Shown here: positions 11,490 through 23,611 of the stretch, piece after piece
Position numbering within the stretch: position 1 is the first letter of the stretch
Layout of the letters: each line of letters starts with the position of its first letter
Assembly: GCA_045837725.1 (NCBI GenBank)
Contig: JBEWZL010000244.1
Coordinates: 372,001-436,000, forward strand
DNA length: 64,000 bases
DNA from: Vermamoeba vermiformis
Lineage: Eukaryota > Tubulinea > Echinamoebida
Direction of reading: 5' to 3'
Position numbers and translations under genes: made by a program
The notes under the pieces: generated by a model
Told to the model about the DNA's origin: nothing
Database searches by the model: none
What the model saw: only the letters and a program-made list of their open reading frames with translations

Positions 11490-13093
11490 ATGAAGACAAC
11501 AACTTGTAGCTTAATAGCGCTTATTGTATCTATAGTATGCTTATCGCCAGCAGCAGCAGACGATCAATTTAACTTGGAGGTGGTTCAGAATTACACGTTG
11601 GCAATTGAAACAGGTACAGGCAATTTTAAAATATTAAGAACATCCTAGCTAGCTAATTTTATATTTAAAGGCAATTTCCAGGCTATCTTGAATTACGTTA
11701 ATTTTATGAACTTCAAAGCAAAATTGTACGGCGATAAAAATGTGTTTCCCTGGATGGGCGAGTACAACTCTTTAACAGACTACGCTAATGTCGTTAGCGG
11801 CTACGATGGAATTATTAACCAAACAAGTAAGTCAATCTATGCAAAAAAGATCGGATCTTTTCGGTACAGATCACAATTTTTTTGCCTCAGCAATGAGAGG
11901 TCTAATATTTTAACATATAGCGTCTTCCATTGAGTGGAAATTCAGTAAGGATGGTAAAGTAATGGGATCTGGTCTTCAGACAGGAACCTGTGTAAACGGA
12001 AAATTATTGTCGGTGCGCTACTCCGTAAGTAATTTAACCATATTTTCTCAGCATAATAATAAAAATAAATAATATGCATTATTAATAATATGATTATCAA
12101 AATCTTAGTCCGTCATGACGTTGTCGGGAGGTTTAATTATCATGCGCGAAGACTGGTTCGATACCTCCATGTTCTACGAGCAATGTTACTGTGCTGGCAT
12201 GGGCAATTATCTGTCGTGCACTAATACGGCTGCTAAACGTGCGTTGGAAAACGAGGATGAGGAGCGTCAAGCCAGATCTACATCCAGTACTCGCACTGTA
12301 ACTGCTGATCCTTCGACTGATCTTGCTACTTTTATGAGCGAGTTATCAAATAGTAAGTAGGCTTATATTGAAGTTGCAGTGCAGCATGATGGTAACCACG
12401 GAATTTTCTTTCAGCATCCGCCGTGATCTCGGACGATTTCACTTTCTCTATGAGCGGCGTCATGAATTTTCCTCTTAGTGCTTATACTAATGGCAAGGGT
12501 ACGAATAGATAAAGTTAACGTAATGTACTGGAGAGTTTGCTAACGGATGCAGCTATTCTTGGCCTGTGGGAGGAGGACGCCAAGAAGAAGGTGATTGCTT
12601 CTATTACATACTACGATTCATCTGTATTGTACTCGTCCCCAATGTCGATCTTCACTGCCAAGGCCAACTTCACGACCTTAAAGGGCTTGTCCGTTGTCGT
12701 GCCGCTGATTGCTTACGGCGAATTCAATGACGCCCTTCAGCTCAAATTAGTGAGGGTTGAGTTAGATACTTACGAACTCGGTAAAGCTCTGTAAGTCACT
12801 CACTTGAAGTCGGATCTAGATCCAATTTCATCGAATTCTTTTCAGAAGTCGCCTTCAATTGATAGATATTAATATAATTATAAATTACTAGGTGCACAAC
12901 ATTCGATTGCAATGCTGCCGTACCTCAAAGTACCCCTACCATGGCTGAACCAGTCGCAGCTCCAGTACGCGAGCCATTAGGTGCTATTCCTCGTCCTCCG
13001 CCAGCATATGTTCGTCCTCCTAATTCTTCTTCGAGAATGTCGTGCGCTATTTCATTAGTGGTCTTCTGCATAGTGACGTTAGTATTCTTTTAA
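11490..13093 (+). CDS. secreted, probably GPI-anchored protein with NTF2/SnoaL-like N-terminal part
   Basis: ATG at 11490 gives a clear signal peptide (MKTTTCSLIALIVSIVCLSP). The next segment (VQNYTLAIETGNFQAILNYV ... FPWMGEYNSLTDYANVVSGY) resembles the helix-strand start of SnoaL/NTF2-like folds; this is a weak call. A Cys-containing middle (EQCYCAGMGNYLSC) follows, then a second region ending in a Pro-rich stretch and the tail SSSRMSCAISLVVFCIVTLVFF, a good GPI-attachment signal. Seven exons can be traced. The junction near 12498-12536 does not keep frame with any GT-AG pair I could find, although both sides read well, so that splice or the local sequence is uncertain. Confidence 0.65.
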
Positions 13094-13293
13094 AATGTAT
13101 TATTCAATATTTGATAAAATAGTTCTTGTTTGTACTATATGATGCGATTCATGTTCTGTTAAACGTCTATAATATAGACGATACTATTTAGTTGGTTTTA
13201 AGGTACTAATTACAAGTTTGCTTTCGTATTTCCATTTAAGGAAACAATAAATAAGATTTGGGCTATTTACATCAGAAGAATAAAGATAGAGTC

Positions 13294-14262
13294 CTAAGCA
13301 TGAGTATGGGACTCCATGATAGTAAAAGACATTACTATCGAGATAACAATGACTACCGCGAAGAAGCTTCCCAGATCCAAAAGCTGAAATAGCGGATTAG
13401 CAAATGGAAAAAATGCGGGAGCGGATTAAGACTTACTGAGAACGGGACAGCTTGCTTGCGCACGATAGCTTTAGTATGGTCGACCTTATGGGTCATTGCG
13501 TACTCCCTAAGCAACTAAAATTAGCTTCCAATTTCAGATCTGAAACAAAAATAGCTTACAAATCATCGAGCACCCAAACCATCTCTTCGGCGGTGCGTAC
13601 TGACCTGCTTTCACTACATAGTGATGATTAGCATCAAGTTATGCAACTAATGTTTTCTCGATCAAACTCACCTAGCCGTTTCCTTGTTTGACGAAGAGTC
13701 ACTCGTAGGTTCAGAAGTAGCATTGACAATCAAAAGCGCCTCAATAGCGTCAGATTCGCTTTGTGAGCTAATAGAATTGCGAAACACAGTTAGAAAACTT
13801 GGCTTTGAGCGAAAATGTTTCGAGATTTCGAACGTATGACTTACTTTGTATCATTATAAGCATTTTCGTTGCTACGCAGGGTATCTTCATAGGCGATCCT
13901 ATTTTACAAGTGGTTAGAAACAGAGAGATTTTGATTTGTGTACTTTGAGACTTTAAACGTTCGGACTTTCAGAGATCAAGCGTAAATCGAAAAAAACAAT
14001 TAAATTCGGTCAATTTGGTAATAATAGAATATAATAGACCGAGTATTAGCGTCAAGAATGGATTCACGTACTTTTCTTCGGATTTCAGACAGGTACATTG
14101 CAAGATCCCCTCGTCTGAAACGCTTGAATGATTGCGGAATAGTGCCAGATTAATATAATAATTGTCCAATGGGTTGCAGACATGATTTGAGTGGGATTGG
14201 TGGAGCAGGTCTTCGGATTGAGCTCCCAGAATTAAAGCGGCAACGAGCAGTGAGATAATCGG
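13294..14262 (-). CDS. hypothetical single-pass membrane protein
   Basis: Five linked exons: about 14262-14070 (a hydrophobic, signal-like start PIISLLVAALILGAQSED, then a Cys-containing lumenal segment), a short exon with YEDTLRSNENAYNDT, an acidic/Ser exon (SDAIEALLIVNATSEPTSDS), a helix-forming exon (TAEEMVWVLDDL), and two more leading to a C-terminal membrane helix (LGSFFAVVIVISIVMSFTI) and stop at 13296-13294. Frames agree across the junctions. The initiation codon was not found: the first visible exon starts at a TAG acceptor, so another exon should lie upstream. It is most simply a type I membrane protein. No family recognised. Confidence 0.5.
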
Positions 14263-14673
14263 CTATTATCCATCATTAACCATGTATCGTTGCATTATTG
14301 AGCGACGAAAATATTTACCGTCATTTTCTAAAGTGTAGTTGTAAGCTTGAAGCAGATTCAGAGTTCGTCTTGCTTCATCAAACTAAAATCGTTCTCGTGT
14401 GGTCGCTAACAGTTGGCCGCGGAAATAAATGTGATCAATCTGGATTTTTTTTTTGTATTGTTGTTGAAAGTCTCAAAGTAGGCAGTTCTCTAGTTCAAAA
14501 TTGAGGAATTTCCTAAAAACCTCGTGCCAATCCAGAGATCTGGTCAATAATCGAGATTCTGTGAACTAATCGTGAGGATCTTAGAATGTAATGATGCTCG
14601 TCATGATTCTTTTGCGGTCAAAATCCTTTGCACGGAGTTCAAACAGCTGGATTTGTTAATTTATCCGCCAGCC

Positions 14674-15755
14674 ATGAAATTACGCACCACAGCATTTTTA
14701 TTTTCATTATTTTTTATCCAATATGTTGCCTCGGTGACGATAAATATCCACGTTAGGCTAGATAAGCAGCTAAATCATCAAGTATTAAAATATTACGCGA
14801 AGATCAGGCAGTATGCTCCAAACGATCTGATCGATTTTGTAAATACTCAATACCCTCATGTAACATTATATTTAACTCAATTTATGGATAACGCTACCGA
14901 CACTATCATTAAAACGTAAGTAAAAATCATTAATTAAAAACCCTTTAATTCTCGTGGTCCTGTTCGCATTTTGGGCTATAATAATATTCTTCGTGTATAA
15001 TTATGAATTTTAGGATTTTTTTAACGCTCTTGCTTTGACAGTGTCATGGAATTAGTGCCAAATCTACCTACGAATTGCCCGATTATGATGCAAAATGTTA
15101 CTGTACAAGGTTCGCCTCCTTATTTAAATTTATGCAATGAAGGTATTAATCTTGCCCAATAGGCACGTATGCATTGTGGGATGCAGCCAATGACAAGGGA
15201 TCGTGCCTCCAAACAATGAGCGATATGATAGTGAACGCATTAGCACAATACATTGTGCCTAATCAGCCTATCCCGAGCTGGGTATTACAGTTGCCCGAGC
15301 CACTTCGTTCACAGAAAATAGGTACGGGCTGATCCGGACAATTAAGTCATTATTTTACGATCCTCCGTTATTCTATTTTCCGAAAATCATATCCTAATAT
15401 TCTTATTACAGCTATGATCAAGAAGTATGGCTCGCCTAATGTTTTCAGCCAATTCCAACCTCAGTAAGTTTAATTCGATTACTCTTTATCCGTTACACGA
15501 CATTGCTTGGGCGGATCTAGCGCGAGCTGTTCAGTTATTTTATGTTATGGAAGATATTGATTCGATATAGACTAATGTATTGGCTATAGCGTTACTTTGG
15601 CTTGCGATAATGTCGATAATTTGACTGCAGCAATGAGCAACGTAAATGTAGTCCCAGCACAGTTTGTATCGCCTTATTTAGGCCTTGGTGCTGTTGGTGT
15701 ATGTGGTTCAGTGCTGCAACAAGGTGGATGGGGCTTGTTTCCTCTGAATATGTAG
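14674..15755 (+). CDS. secreted 2H phosphoesterase-like protein
   Basis: ATG 14674 was chosen because it opens a signal peptide (MKLRTTAFLFSLFFIQYVAS); an upstream in-frame start would bury it. Five exons encode about 230 residues. Two H-x-T-x motifs are present: YPHVTLYLTQF early (around residue 60) and HVTLACDNVD near the end, each at the end of a beta-strand. This paired pattern is the signature of the 2H phosphoesterase fold (LigT, CPDases, USB1, AKAP7-type), which cuts or forms 2',5' or cyclic phosphodiesters. The linker between them is about 120 residues, in family range. A secreted member is unusual. Family membership rests on the two motifs and spacing only. Confidence 0.7.
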
Positions 15756-15857
15756 GATCGAATCCACGATCGAAATTAAAATTGATAAAATGACGCGAAT
15801 TCAACTAAAAATGCTAAAATTTATGTTGTAGTGGTGTAATATATGATAGTATATTGC

Positions 15858-16548
15858 TTATTCCCATTTCAAGCTTTTGGATTTGAAAGTTTTGAGGAGG
15901 AAATATGCCAAGAGTCCAGTAGGGCCGAACAAGAAGGTTAAAATCAAGCAAGGCACGACCAAGATGTGCTTAATGCCCGATCTCTTAGAGTTTTCGAGGA
16001 TCCAGTTGGCGATGAACAAGTCAAAAGCGAGGTAATGGATCTATCAATGAAGAAATGTCAGATCATTCAATTTCGCTCGATTGTGATGGCTTACCCATCC
16101 AGCCAAGAGCGCAACGTTACTCGAAAATAATCCACGAACACCGTCAAGAGTGGCGAAGGAAGAAAGAGAAAGTCCGCCTGCAAGACTCGATCAGTTAAGA
16201 ATAAATTAAAAAAATTCTTCGGCTTTGGAAAATGTAGAATATAGTATAAATCAATGTAAATATGAATGTAATAATATTATATGAATTTTAAAAAATATTT
16301 TGAAGCCACTAACCGCTGAGAACTGAGTTTCCAATTAGAACGGCGTAAAGTGCAGCATGGAGGAGAGGAGCAATAAAACAAATCTTCCTCGTGTATTTGT
16401 GGTTGGGAGCGAAGATCAACATCGCAAAAGCAGCCATGTTTCTGCGAAAGGAGATCAGATTTGCGGCCAAACTAGTGATCACTTACATCCAATTGGCTAC
16501 AGAGAAGATTATGGAAGAAAAAGTTAACAATAATATTTCGAGTGCCAT
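15858..16548 (-). CDS. ABA4-like membrane protein (DUF4281)
   Basis: Four exons encode a small four-helix membrane protein of about 150 residues. It starts MALEILLLTFSSIIFSVANW, continues with FAPNHKYTRKICFIAPLLHA and LSSFATLDGVRGLFSSNVAL, then the family hallmark LAGWIHYLAFDLFIANWI. The end reads VVPCLILTFLFGPTGLLAYF. These blocks match the ABA4/DUF4281 family; in plants ABA4 is a plastid protein needed for neoxanthin synthesis, but relatives occur in bacteria and non-photosynthetic eukaryotes with unknown function. ATG at 16548-16546, TAA at 15860-15858. Confidence 0.88.
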
Positions 16549-16936
16549 GTTTAGTGAATTGTTGTTGCTTTTAGAACCTAAAAAGTTATTCTGATCGGTC
16601 GAATTTTACCGTCCGTGTTTGATCGACCGATTTGTTATTTACCGAGAGACATGTCAACTTTACTCGTGTAAATCTAGTTTACTACTGCTTTAGCCTTGGA
16701 CAGTGCTTACGAAACAGTGCTGTTTTATAATAAGTATTATTAAGCCGCTCTAAAAGTACTTCTGCGCTGAGTTGTTGAATTTGTGATAGGAGAATGGCCA
16801 GGAGGTCAGATTAAAATATTCGCAGGCAGCGGATTTGAACTACTGGCTTGCCAATTAGTGTGACTCAGATCTCCTTTTTCTTGACGACGATGTGTCTTGC
16901 GTTGTAGAAGCCGATGTTATCAACATACTAAGCTCC

Positions 16937-18848
16937 TTAGCCAGCTTGAGAACGCATTTCACCGGAGTTACGTGCGCGATGAGCACGTGGTTCGAAGACG
17001 AGAATTTGACAAATGGAGACAGCCAGCATTGCCAAGAACAAGACGATGTTGATCAAGAACCAACCAATCGGCGTTCCTCCGACTGTTGGTCGCGCAAAGA
17101 GCAGTAATGCCAACAAAACAATGCCATAACAGCTCACGCTAATCAAAATCAACTTCGTTACCTGATACCAAATGTTGATTAGATATTAATGAGGACGTAT
17201 AATATTACGTGTTTGTAACTTACTCTTCGGAGATGTTTCATCTTTGAGACTTTACTTTTTCGAATTCTTCGCAACAGCTTGATAGCCACGACGAGATAAA
17301 ACACTGAAATTCCGAATGCCAGGGCTGAATAGCAAATCAAAGTGACGAGGATAAGTTGTGCGGAGATGATTTGGCCCGATGATCTAAGTATAGATAATGA
17401 AATGTCCATTACAATCACCGCGCCGGAGATGATGAAAAACGGGATCTTGAGTCGATTGAGAAACGGGTATATCATCATTGAAGACTTGGACATTGTCTCG
17501 AACCAGTAGAAGCACAAGACTAGCGTGCCGGATATAATGAACGGGAACGGCAATGAAAATAAAGTGTTGTTCAAGTGGTACGTGAGCAATCTTCGAAAAC
17601 CCATCGGATCCACAATAACGAAGAACGCTCGTACTATTGGCATAAAATTAGCGGCTTTAGACAATCATTGAAGTTCAGGGAACCATCCGTAATTTAAATT
17701 AAAATAATTGAGCTATTTTTAGTCTAAAGTATTTTTTTAGAATTTGTACTTACGGAGACTAGCGATTAAATGGCAAACGAGGCAAGCAGTACCGACGTTT
17801 AAATGACAGCCATCATTAAGTTCGACTAATATATGCAGTTTGTAAACAGCCATTGCTGAGGCCAAAACCGCGGGAATGCCGACGACGATAGAGAAAATAA
17901 CGTCAAATTTGTAGCCGAGCCAATATGTTAGCCATACATTGCCCTCTTTAATATTGGCGGTTAGACAATGCAACGTGCATTGGTTGAAATTAAATTTCCT
18001 TATTTAGTAAATCAAGTTGGAATTGAATTGCTTACCTTGTGCGTCTATTGTTACGTTTAGCATAGTATAATTTTTAACAGCTAAAACTACGTGCAAATAC
18101 GAAGTATAGCCTATTTCTACCACGGGCAAAGTAATGTCTGATCCGTCTTCGCCATCAGGATTGGCTATAGTTCTTCCAGGAACACCTAATTAAAGTATTG
18201 TTAACGTCATATATTTTCTTATTCTTCAGCGGTATGATTGCGTTTGTTAAATGAATTATGGAGATCCCGGATCACGTTAATTAATGCTATTTTCGATTAC
18301 GTACTTAGAAGTTCGTAACCAAATATTAAAGCAGCAGCACCTCTGTATTGTAGTATTCGTGCGTATGGTGCAGGTGGAGCAATTGTAGCCGTTAATACAA
18401 CGAGTCCAGTTAAATTCGTAGCGGTCATGTAGTTCTTGTCCGCGAGCAATGGAGACAAATCTGCTATATACAGAATACTACGTTCGAAGACCTTTGGAAA
18501 TGCAGGCTCGTTTTCTGATATGAATATTAGTCTTTGAAAATTCGGTGCTGATCAATTTGGATGAGCAACTACTTGTGGGTAAATGCAACTTGTAGTAATT
18601 AACGCATTGGAGTACAATTAAAATAAGTATTTATGCGATAATTATAATCGAAGTAATATTTATAAAGATTTTAATGTTCAGATCTATCATTCGAGTTTTC
18701 CGCGTCAATAGGAATACCACGTACCTGTAAAATATATGTGTGCTGATTCAAATTGTTCATATGTGCCATTCGGATAGTTGACCGTGAGCTTGGATTCGAT
18801 CAAGTCGAAACACAAAAAAACAATCAACAGCGCTATAACTTGACGCAT
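16937..18848 (-). CDS. signal peptide / PA-like lumenal domain / multi-pass membrane protein (copy 1)
   Basis: Six-exon gene with the same exon plan as its plus-strand neighbour at 19297. It opens with a signal peptide (MRQVIALLIVFLCFDLIESK), then a lumenal region of about 170 residues whose order of segments matches a protease-associated (PA) domain, then about seven hydrophobic helices. Exon 4 (17945-17754) and exon 5 (17633-17224) carry conserved VIVDPMGFRRLL, CFYWFETM and RLKIPFF blocks. Ends at 16937. PA domains in membrane proteins often bind ligands or direct sorting, as in RNF13/SPPL proteins. The family itself is not one I can name. Residues around CLVCHLIAS are shared with the paralogue. 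Confidence 0.8.
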
Positions 18849-19296
18849 AGTGCTAATATCCAATAAGTAAAACGTCCATGTTATTTAACACTGCCGCCAA
18901 GCATAATTGATGGTGTTATGGTGTCCTGTTCAGGTAAAATAATTGAATCATTTTCAGACCGACTGACCCGAAAAAATTCCCTACAAGGCAAGGGCGTGTC
19001 GATTCGCCAAGTTAAAAATGATAGATAATTGACTTAATTTTTAGGAATGACCATGGATAGAATAAACAAGAGCAAGACGAAACACTCGTTCGCATTCGGT
19101 GAACCCGATCTATTTAATCTATTTACACAGACAATCCAGCACGCAATGACTGGCACAACTGCATCTTTGGCAATTCAATGACACCTTTTTTGGGCATAAC
19201 ACCCGGTGTTTCTTCCCAAACTCGCTGATCGTAAAATTTTTGTAATCACGCGGAGAGATTAACACAGAAGATGGAAGTGTAAAAAGCGTAAAATCA
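18849..19296. promoter_or_regulatory. shared upstream region of two divergent paralogues
   Basis: The 448 bp between the two start codons must serve both genes, which face away from each other. No defined site can be named. The arrangement suggests a bidirectional promoter kept since an inverted duplication. Confidence 0.5.
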
Positions 19297-21114
19297 ATGA
19301 TAGGGTTTATTCGAGGCAGAGCGATAGCTATTCGGAGTCTTTGCGCGCTGCTACTACTTTTGCTAGTTCAGCAGAGCGACGCTGCAGTTTCATGTACAGG
19401 CTCGAGCGGCACTTTAAAAACGTTTAGAAGTGCTCAGATATACTTTACCGGTAAGTGAACGCAATTAAAAGCAGAGTATTAGCATCCAAATTGCCGCACT
19501 TTAATTAATAGTAATTTTTTGTTTAATTAAGCCGTTAGGCGCACGTTATTCATTTTTATTATTTACATAATTGGCATTACATTATAGATTTAATGTTTTA
19601 GGCTTTTGCCAAACCTTGGATCACCGGATTTAAAGAGAGTTAACTTTTTCCTTATTTAGAAAATCCTCCCGAGCACCAACCGCTCGTAAACGAGGCTGCA
19701 ATTCTATTTCCAGACGTCATGTTTCTTCTTCAAGAGGGCGATCAAGGCTTCAATATATCAGGCTTCATTGTTATTTGCCCAACAACTAATCCGCCCTTCA
19801 AGTTCGCAAGATTAGCGCAGAGAAAAGGTGCTATTGCCATAGTGTTTGGTAGTGAATCGGCAGGTATGTTATTACTTAATTAAGCCCAAATACGAGTTAC
19901 AGATATTCCTTAAATGTTCGATCGGGTTTTGTACTGGTTCAGATCTCGGTATTGATGATTATTTAAATAGATGTACCGGGTCGATCGACGTTCAATAGTG
20001 ATATTGGAGATGGATCTGACGTTAAAATTCCAGTCATTGAGCTTGGTTCGCAAGACTATAACGATCTGAAAAAAGAGTTTGTCCAGGGAGAGCCCGAATT
20101 TAATGTAACGCTTTCTTATGAAGGTAATACTATTCTATAGTTAACTTAGTTTGAATAGGATGATAGTTAAACTAAAATTTGACAATAGAGGGAAATCCAT
20201 GGATCGAGTTCTTTGACTGCTACAACATTCCAGTATTATACGCGCTTGGCATCGGAATTCCAGCAGCAATCAGCGTATCTCTTTCTGTATTCAAATTATA
20301 CAAGCTAGAACGCGGTCAGAAAGGTTGTCGATGGAGCATCGGTCAGTCGTGCTTAACTTGCCATTTGATCGCTAACACTCGTACGTATTATTTTGAAATT
20401 ACTTAAATATCAAAAGAAGCATTATATGACCTATTTCTGACTATTTTGCAGTGCGATTGGTTTACGTGGTTGTTGATCCGCTTGGCAGCAGAAGACTCGT
20501 CTTATTCCAAGCATTAACGCTATTAGCAACACTGCCATTCCCGTTCCTTCTAGCCGCGTCACTATTATTGTGCTTTTATTGGCTCGAGTCGATGTCTTCG
20601 GCGATGGTATTTCCATTTTTGAAACGACTTCGGATCCCGTTCTTCGTTCTCTGCGCCGTACTCATCAGCGTCGAGTTGGTCACGTACTTCTTTAGAATAT
20701 TTGGAAACACTCCTCAATTGATCACGTACTTTGTGTCGTACGGAGTTTATTACGTGGTGTCGATCGGCATTGCCATATTTTACATTGTAATTTCAGTCAA
20801 GTTATTAGCGAGACTAAGTAACGTCACTGTGCGCAATCAAAAGTTGAAGAAGGTACGTACGACCCTTGTCAATTTCCAAATTTAGTAATTTTTAATTTTT
20901 TTAGATGACGGCTCTAATCTTGGGGAGTGTTTGTTGTTATTGTTTGGGCATTATAGGAACGCTTTTCTTGCCGTTCCCGAACATTGCCGGCACTGAAGTT
21001 GGTTGGACAGTAACGAATTTCATCGTCTATGAAGCACTAGTAGGCGTGTCTATCTGCCAAATATTGGTATTTACTCCTAAAGGCGCGAAGTCAAGTAACA
21101 CTGGACCTTCGTAA
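19297..21114 (+). CDS. signal peptide / PA-like lumenal domain / multi-pass membrane protein (copy 2)
   Basis: Exons 19297-19450, 19660-19863, 19971-20123, 20189-20380, 20452-20852 and 20905-21114 give 437 residues. A signal peptide (IRSLCALLLLLLVQQSDA) leads into a lumenal part with the PA-like run GFIVICPTTNPPFKFARLAQ then RKGAIAIVFGSES, closely resembling the PA pattern where an invaginated loop precedes GA.AVI. The membrane part has one helix in exon 4 and six or so in exons 5 and 6, with LVYVVVDPLGSRRL and a conserved C/H cluster (CLTCHLIANT) at the cytosolic side. Exon 4 is 192 nt in both paralogues. Function unknown; a seven-helix surface receptor or sorting protein are both possible. 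Confidence 0.83.
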
Positions 21115-21364
21115 CATAATATTGTAGATCTGGATGTATGATAGACGAATGAATGTAAAATATCAATTAATGCATTTTAACAAGGGTGTTAAGGTCTAAA
21201 TTTTAAAAAATTACTGGCTTTAGATCTTTGTTCTCAAGAAAATGCGCGATGACGTGGTTGTTGGGAAAACAAACAGAAATTTTTTGTGGACAACAGATAA
21301 AATGTCGAGAGTACTTTATGGTGCTGCCGTTCGTTAGTGTAACACATTCGAATCATAAGGCACA

Positions 21365-23319
21365 ATGGTAATTAATTAATTTTATTATGCTTCTGTTTTT
21401 TGAAGGAGCCCTTAAAAGTTTTTAATTTTAATTTTAAATTAATAGGAAGATTCATCATGGGGATTTGATATGCTTCCTGCCGAAATAAAGCAAGTAATTT
21501 TTTCATTCACGGATTTGAATTTAGCAATGGTTCTCAGGTAATTTAACCGCTAATCCGCATTGTATTAAATACAAATAATATATAATTAATAATAGAAATA
21601 ATTCAGGCTTCAATCTGTGAGTTCGACGTTCAAAAAATTATGCTGGCAGTGGATGCGTGATTATGACTCGTCAGTATTAGTTGACAAGGAGAGAACGCCA
21701 GTGGTTGCAGCCTATTTTTTAACGCGAACGAATCCAAACATCTTGCGAAGGATTGATTTCACCTGTAAGTGATGCTTCCGCAACGCAATCAATGCTTGCT
21801 GCAATCTTTGACCGATTCAATTTCTAGATTTCGACAATCCATTGGCATCCGCGCTGAAGGTTCTGAAGGGATTTCCCAATTTGGAAACGATTGATTTCGG
21901 ATATTTGAGAATCTACCACGACAAGAAACAAGCTCTAATAGCACAAGCCGAACAGCACCCTAAACTTCGCGAAATTAGGTTCGACTATGAATATTCATAC
22001 CGACAGAAGTCTTCGCAAAACTCAGAACAGACGAGGGACACGTTCAAATCCTACAGTCCAATACACAGCCGCTTCGATCAACAAAAGCCCATTGCATTTC
22101 ACCGAGTGTATCACCGTGGCGGAACAATTGGCGAGAATATGATCGTGATTGGTGCGACTGATGGCACTTTGACATTTTTGACACTTGACGCTGTCAAAAT
22201 CAATCTCAAAATTCAATCGACTGATTACAACTGCCACAAAGCCTGCATCAACGCAATATGGGCAGGCGTGGAGTCAATAAACAATTTGACACAAGCTCGT
22301 GCCAGACCAAACACGTACATCGCTTCAAGTGTAAGTTTCGCGAACCAAATGTCAACCAGGGTATTAATATAATGACTTAGGATGGAATAGTAACGAGCTG
22401 GTCTTGTGCCAACGACGAACCAGTGCTGAATCAAACAATCGTGTTTCCAGAGTCAATTTTGTTCGTGTGCGATCATGCAGACAAGTATGTTCTTGCAGCT
22501 GGCAAACGAACAATTTACATCGCTGAGATTCACTCGAGCAAGATTATCAAACAAGTTGCCTTTGATGATGATATTACAGGTATGACTTCATTCAACGCTT
22601 CGATGTTGCAGTTTGACACGTGTCACAACATGTCACTTCCGAAGTTAATTTTTTTTAAATCGGATCTATTTAGGCTTGGTTTGTGGTACTAACAAAGCCA
22701 CGTTATCAACCAGTGGTAGCTTATACTCGCTCAAAACTGATATTGCCAGTGAAGACGTAGTTCAAAAAGAAGCTGAAATGATTTGCCCAAATCTGTCGCT
22801 GTCCATTGATAAATCGTAAGTCAACGTCATACTAAGGAATATTCATATGATGTCATGATGAGTTATTAACTTTATTTGAACGCATAGATTGATGATGATT
22901 GTACGGCCAGAAAAAATTAGTTTGATCGAACGAGAAACAAGCTCGCAGCTAGAAAACACGACGGATAGTTATGGTACTTCCTATTTTGATCGATTTCGCC
23001 AATACGACGCGCGTCCTCACTTAGCACAATTCTCACCTAGTCGATATTGGATGACCGCGTCCATTGGTACTAAATTAGTCACCTGGGTAAGATCTCGGAT
23101 CCCGACTCAGTTGGTGTTTTGAGTTATTAATGTTTAGCTATTTAGGACTTAGAGACCACAAAACTTTACGGGTACTTGACTGCAGGCCTCTCGCCTATTG
23201 ACACGGATCCGGAACATCCTCCGAAATGCAACACGTTTTGGTACTCCTCGTGTGGAAATTACCTTTTTGGCCTCTATTCAAACAATACTTTGTATTGGTG
23301 GCACACGACGCCTAAATAA
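21365..23319 (+). CDS. F-box / beta-propeller-like protein (array copy A)
   Basis: Eight exons: 21365-21367, 21446-21537, 21607-21764, 21828-22330, 22381-22579, 22674-22815, 22888-23086, 23146-23319. Exon 1 is the ATG alone. The N-terminus (WGFDMLPAEIKQVIFSFTDL) is an F-box; helical repeats follow, then propeller-like blades: GTIGENMIVIGATDGTLTFL, SSDGIVTSWSC, CDHADKYVLAAGKRTIYIAE, and a final blade NTFWYSSCGNYLFGLYSNNT ending WWHTTPK. By analogy with F-box/WD proteins it would recruit a substrate to an SCF ubiquitin ligase. The blades lack strict WD dipeptides, so 'propeller' is inferred from the repeating DGT/SDG-hydrophobic-W pattern. Confidence 0.8.
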
Positions 23320-23611
23320 GGCTCAAAAAAATAAACTCTCAGCGTGTTTTTCTCTCGTCATAATTTTGTGAGGATTGAACCACAAAAACACGTAATTGTA
23401 CTTGATAAATTTTACTCGAGCATATTAACCGAACGAAGAACTATGAATGGACTTGTGATTTTTGCCGTAAAAACGAACCCCGACTTGCGTCGTATTAATC
23501 CAGAATATTTTGAGAACGATTCATTTTGAATGCAAGCAACTGAATCAACAACTGCTTGTACGTAATCTAGACAAAGCAATCAAGTAGTAGCCCGCATTTA
23601 AGTTGCAGAAA

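Noticed and set aside
16594-16631. Hairpin with a 9-bp stem (TCGGTCGA / TCGACCGA)
   Set aside because: Single short stem in AT-rich DNA upstream of the ABA4-like gene; not enough to call a regulatory element or terminator.
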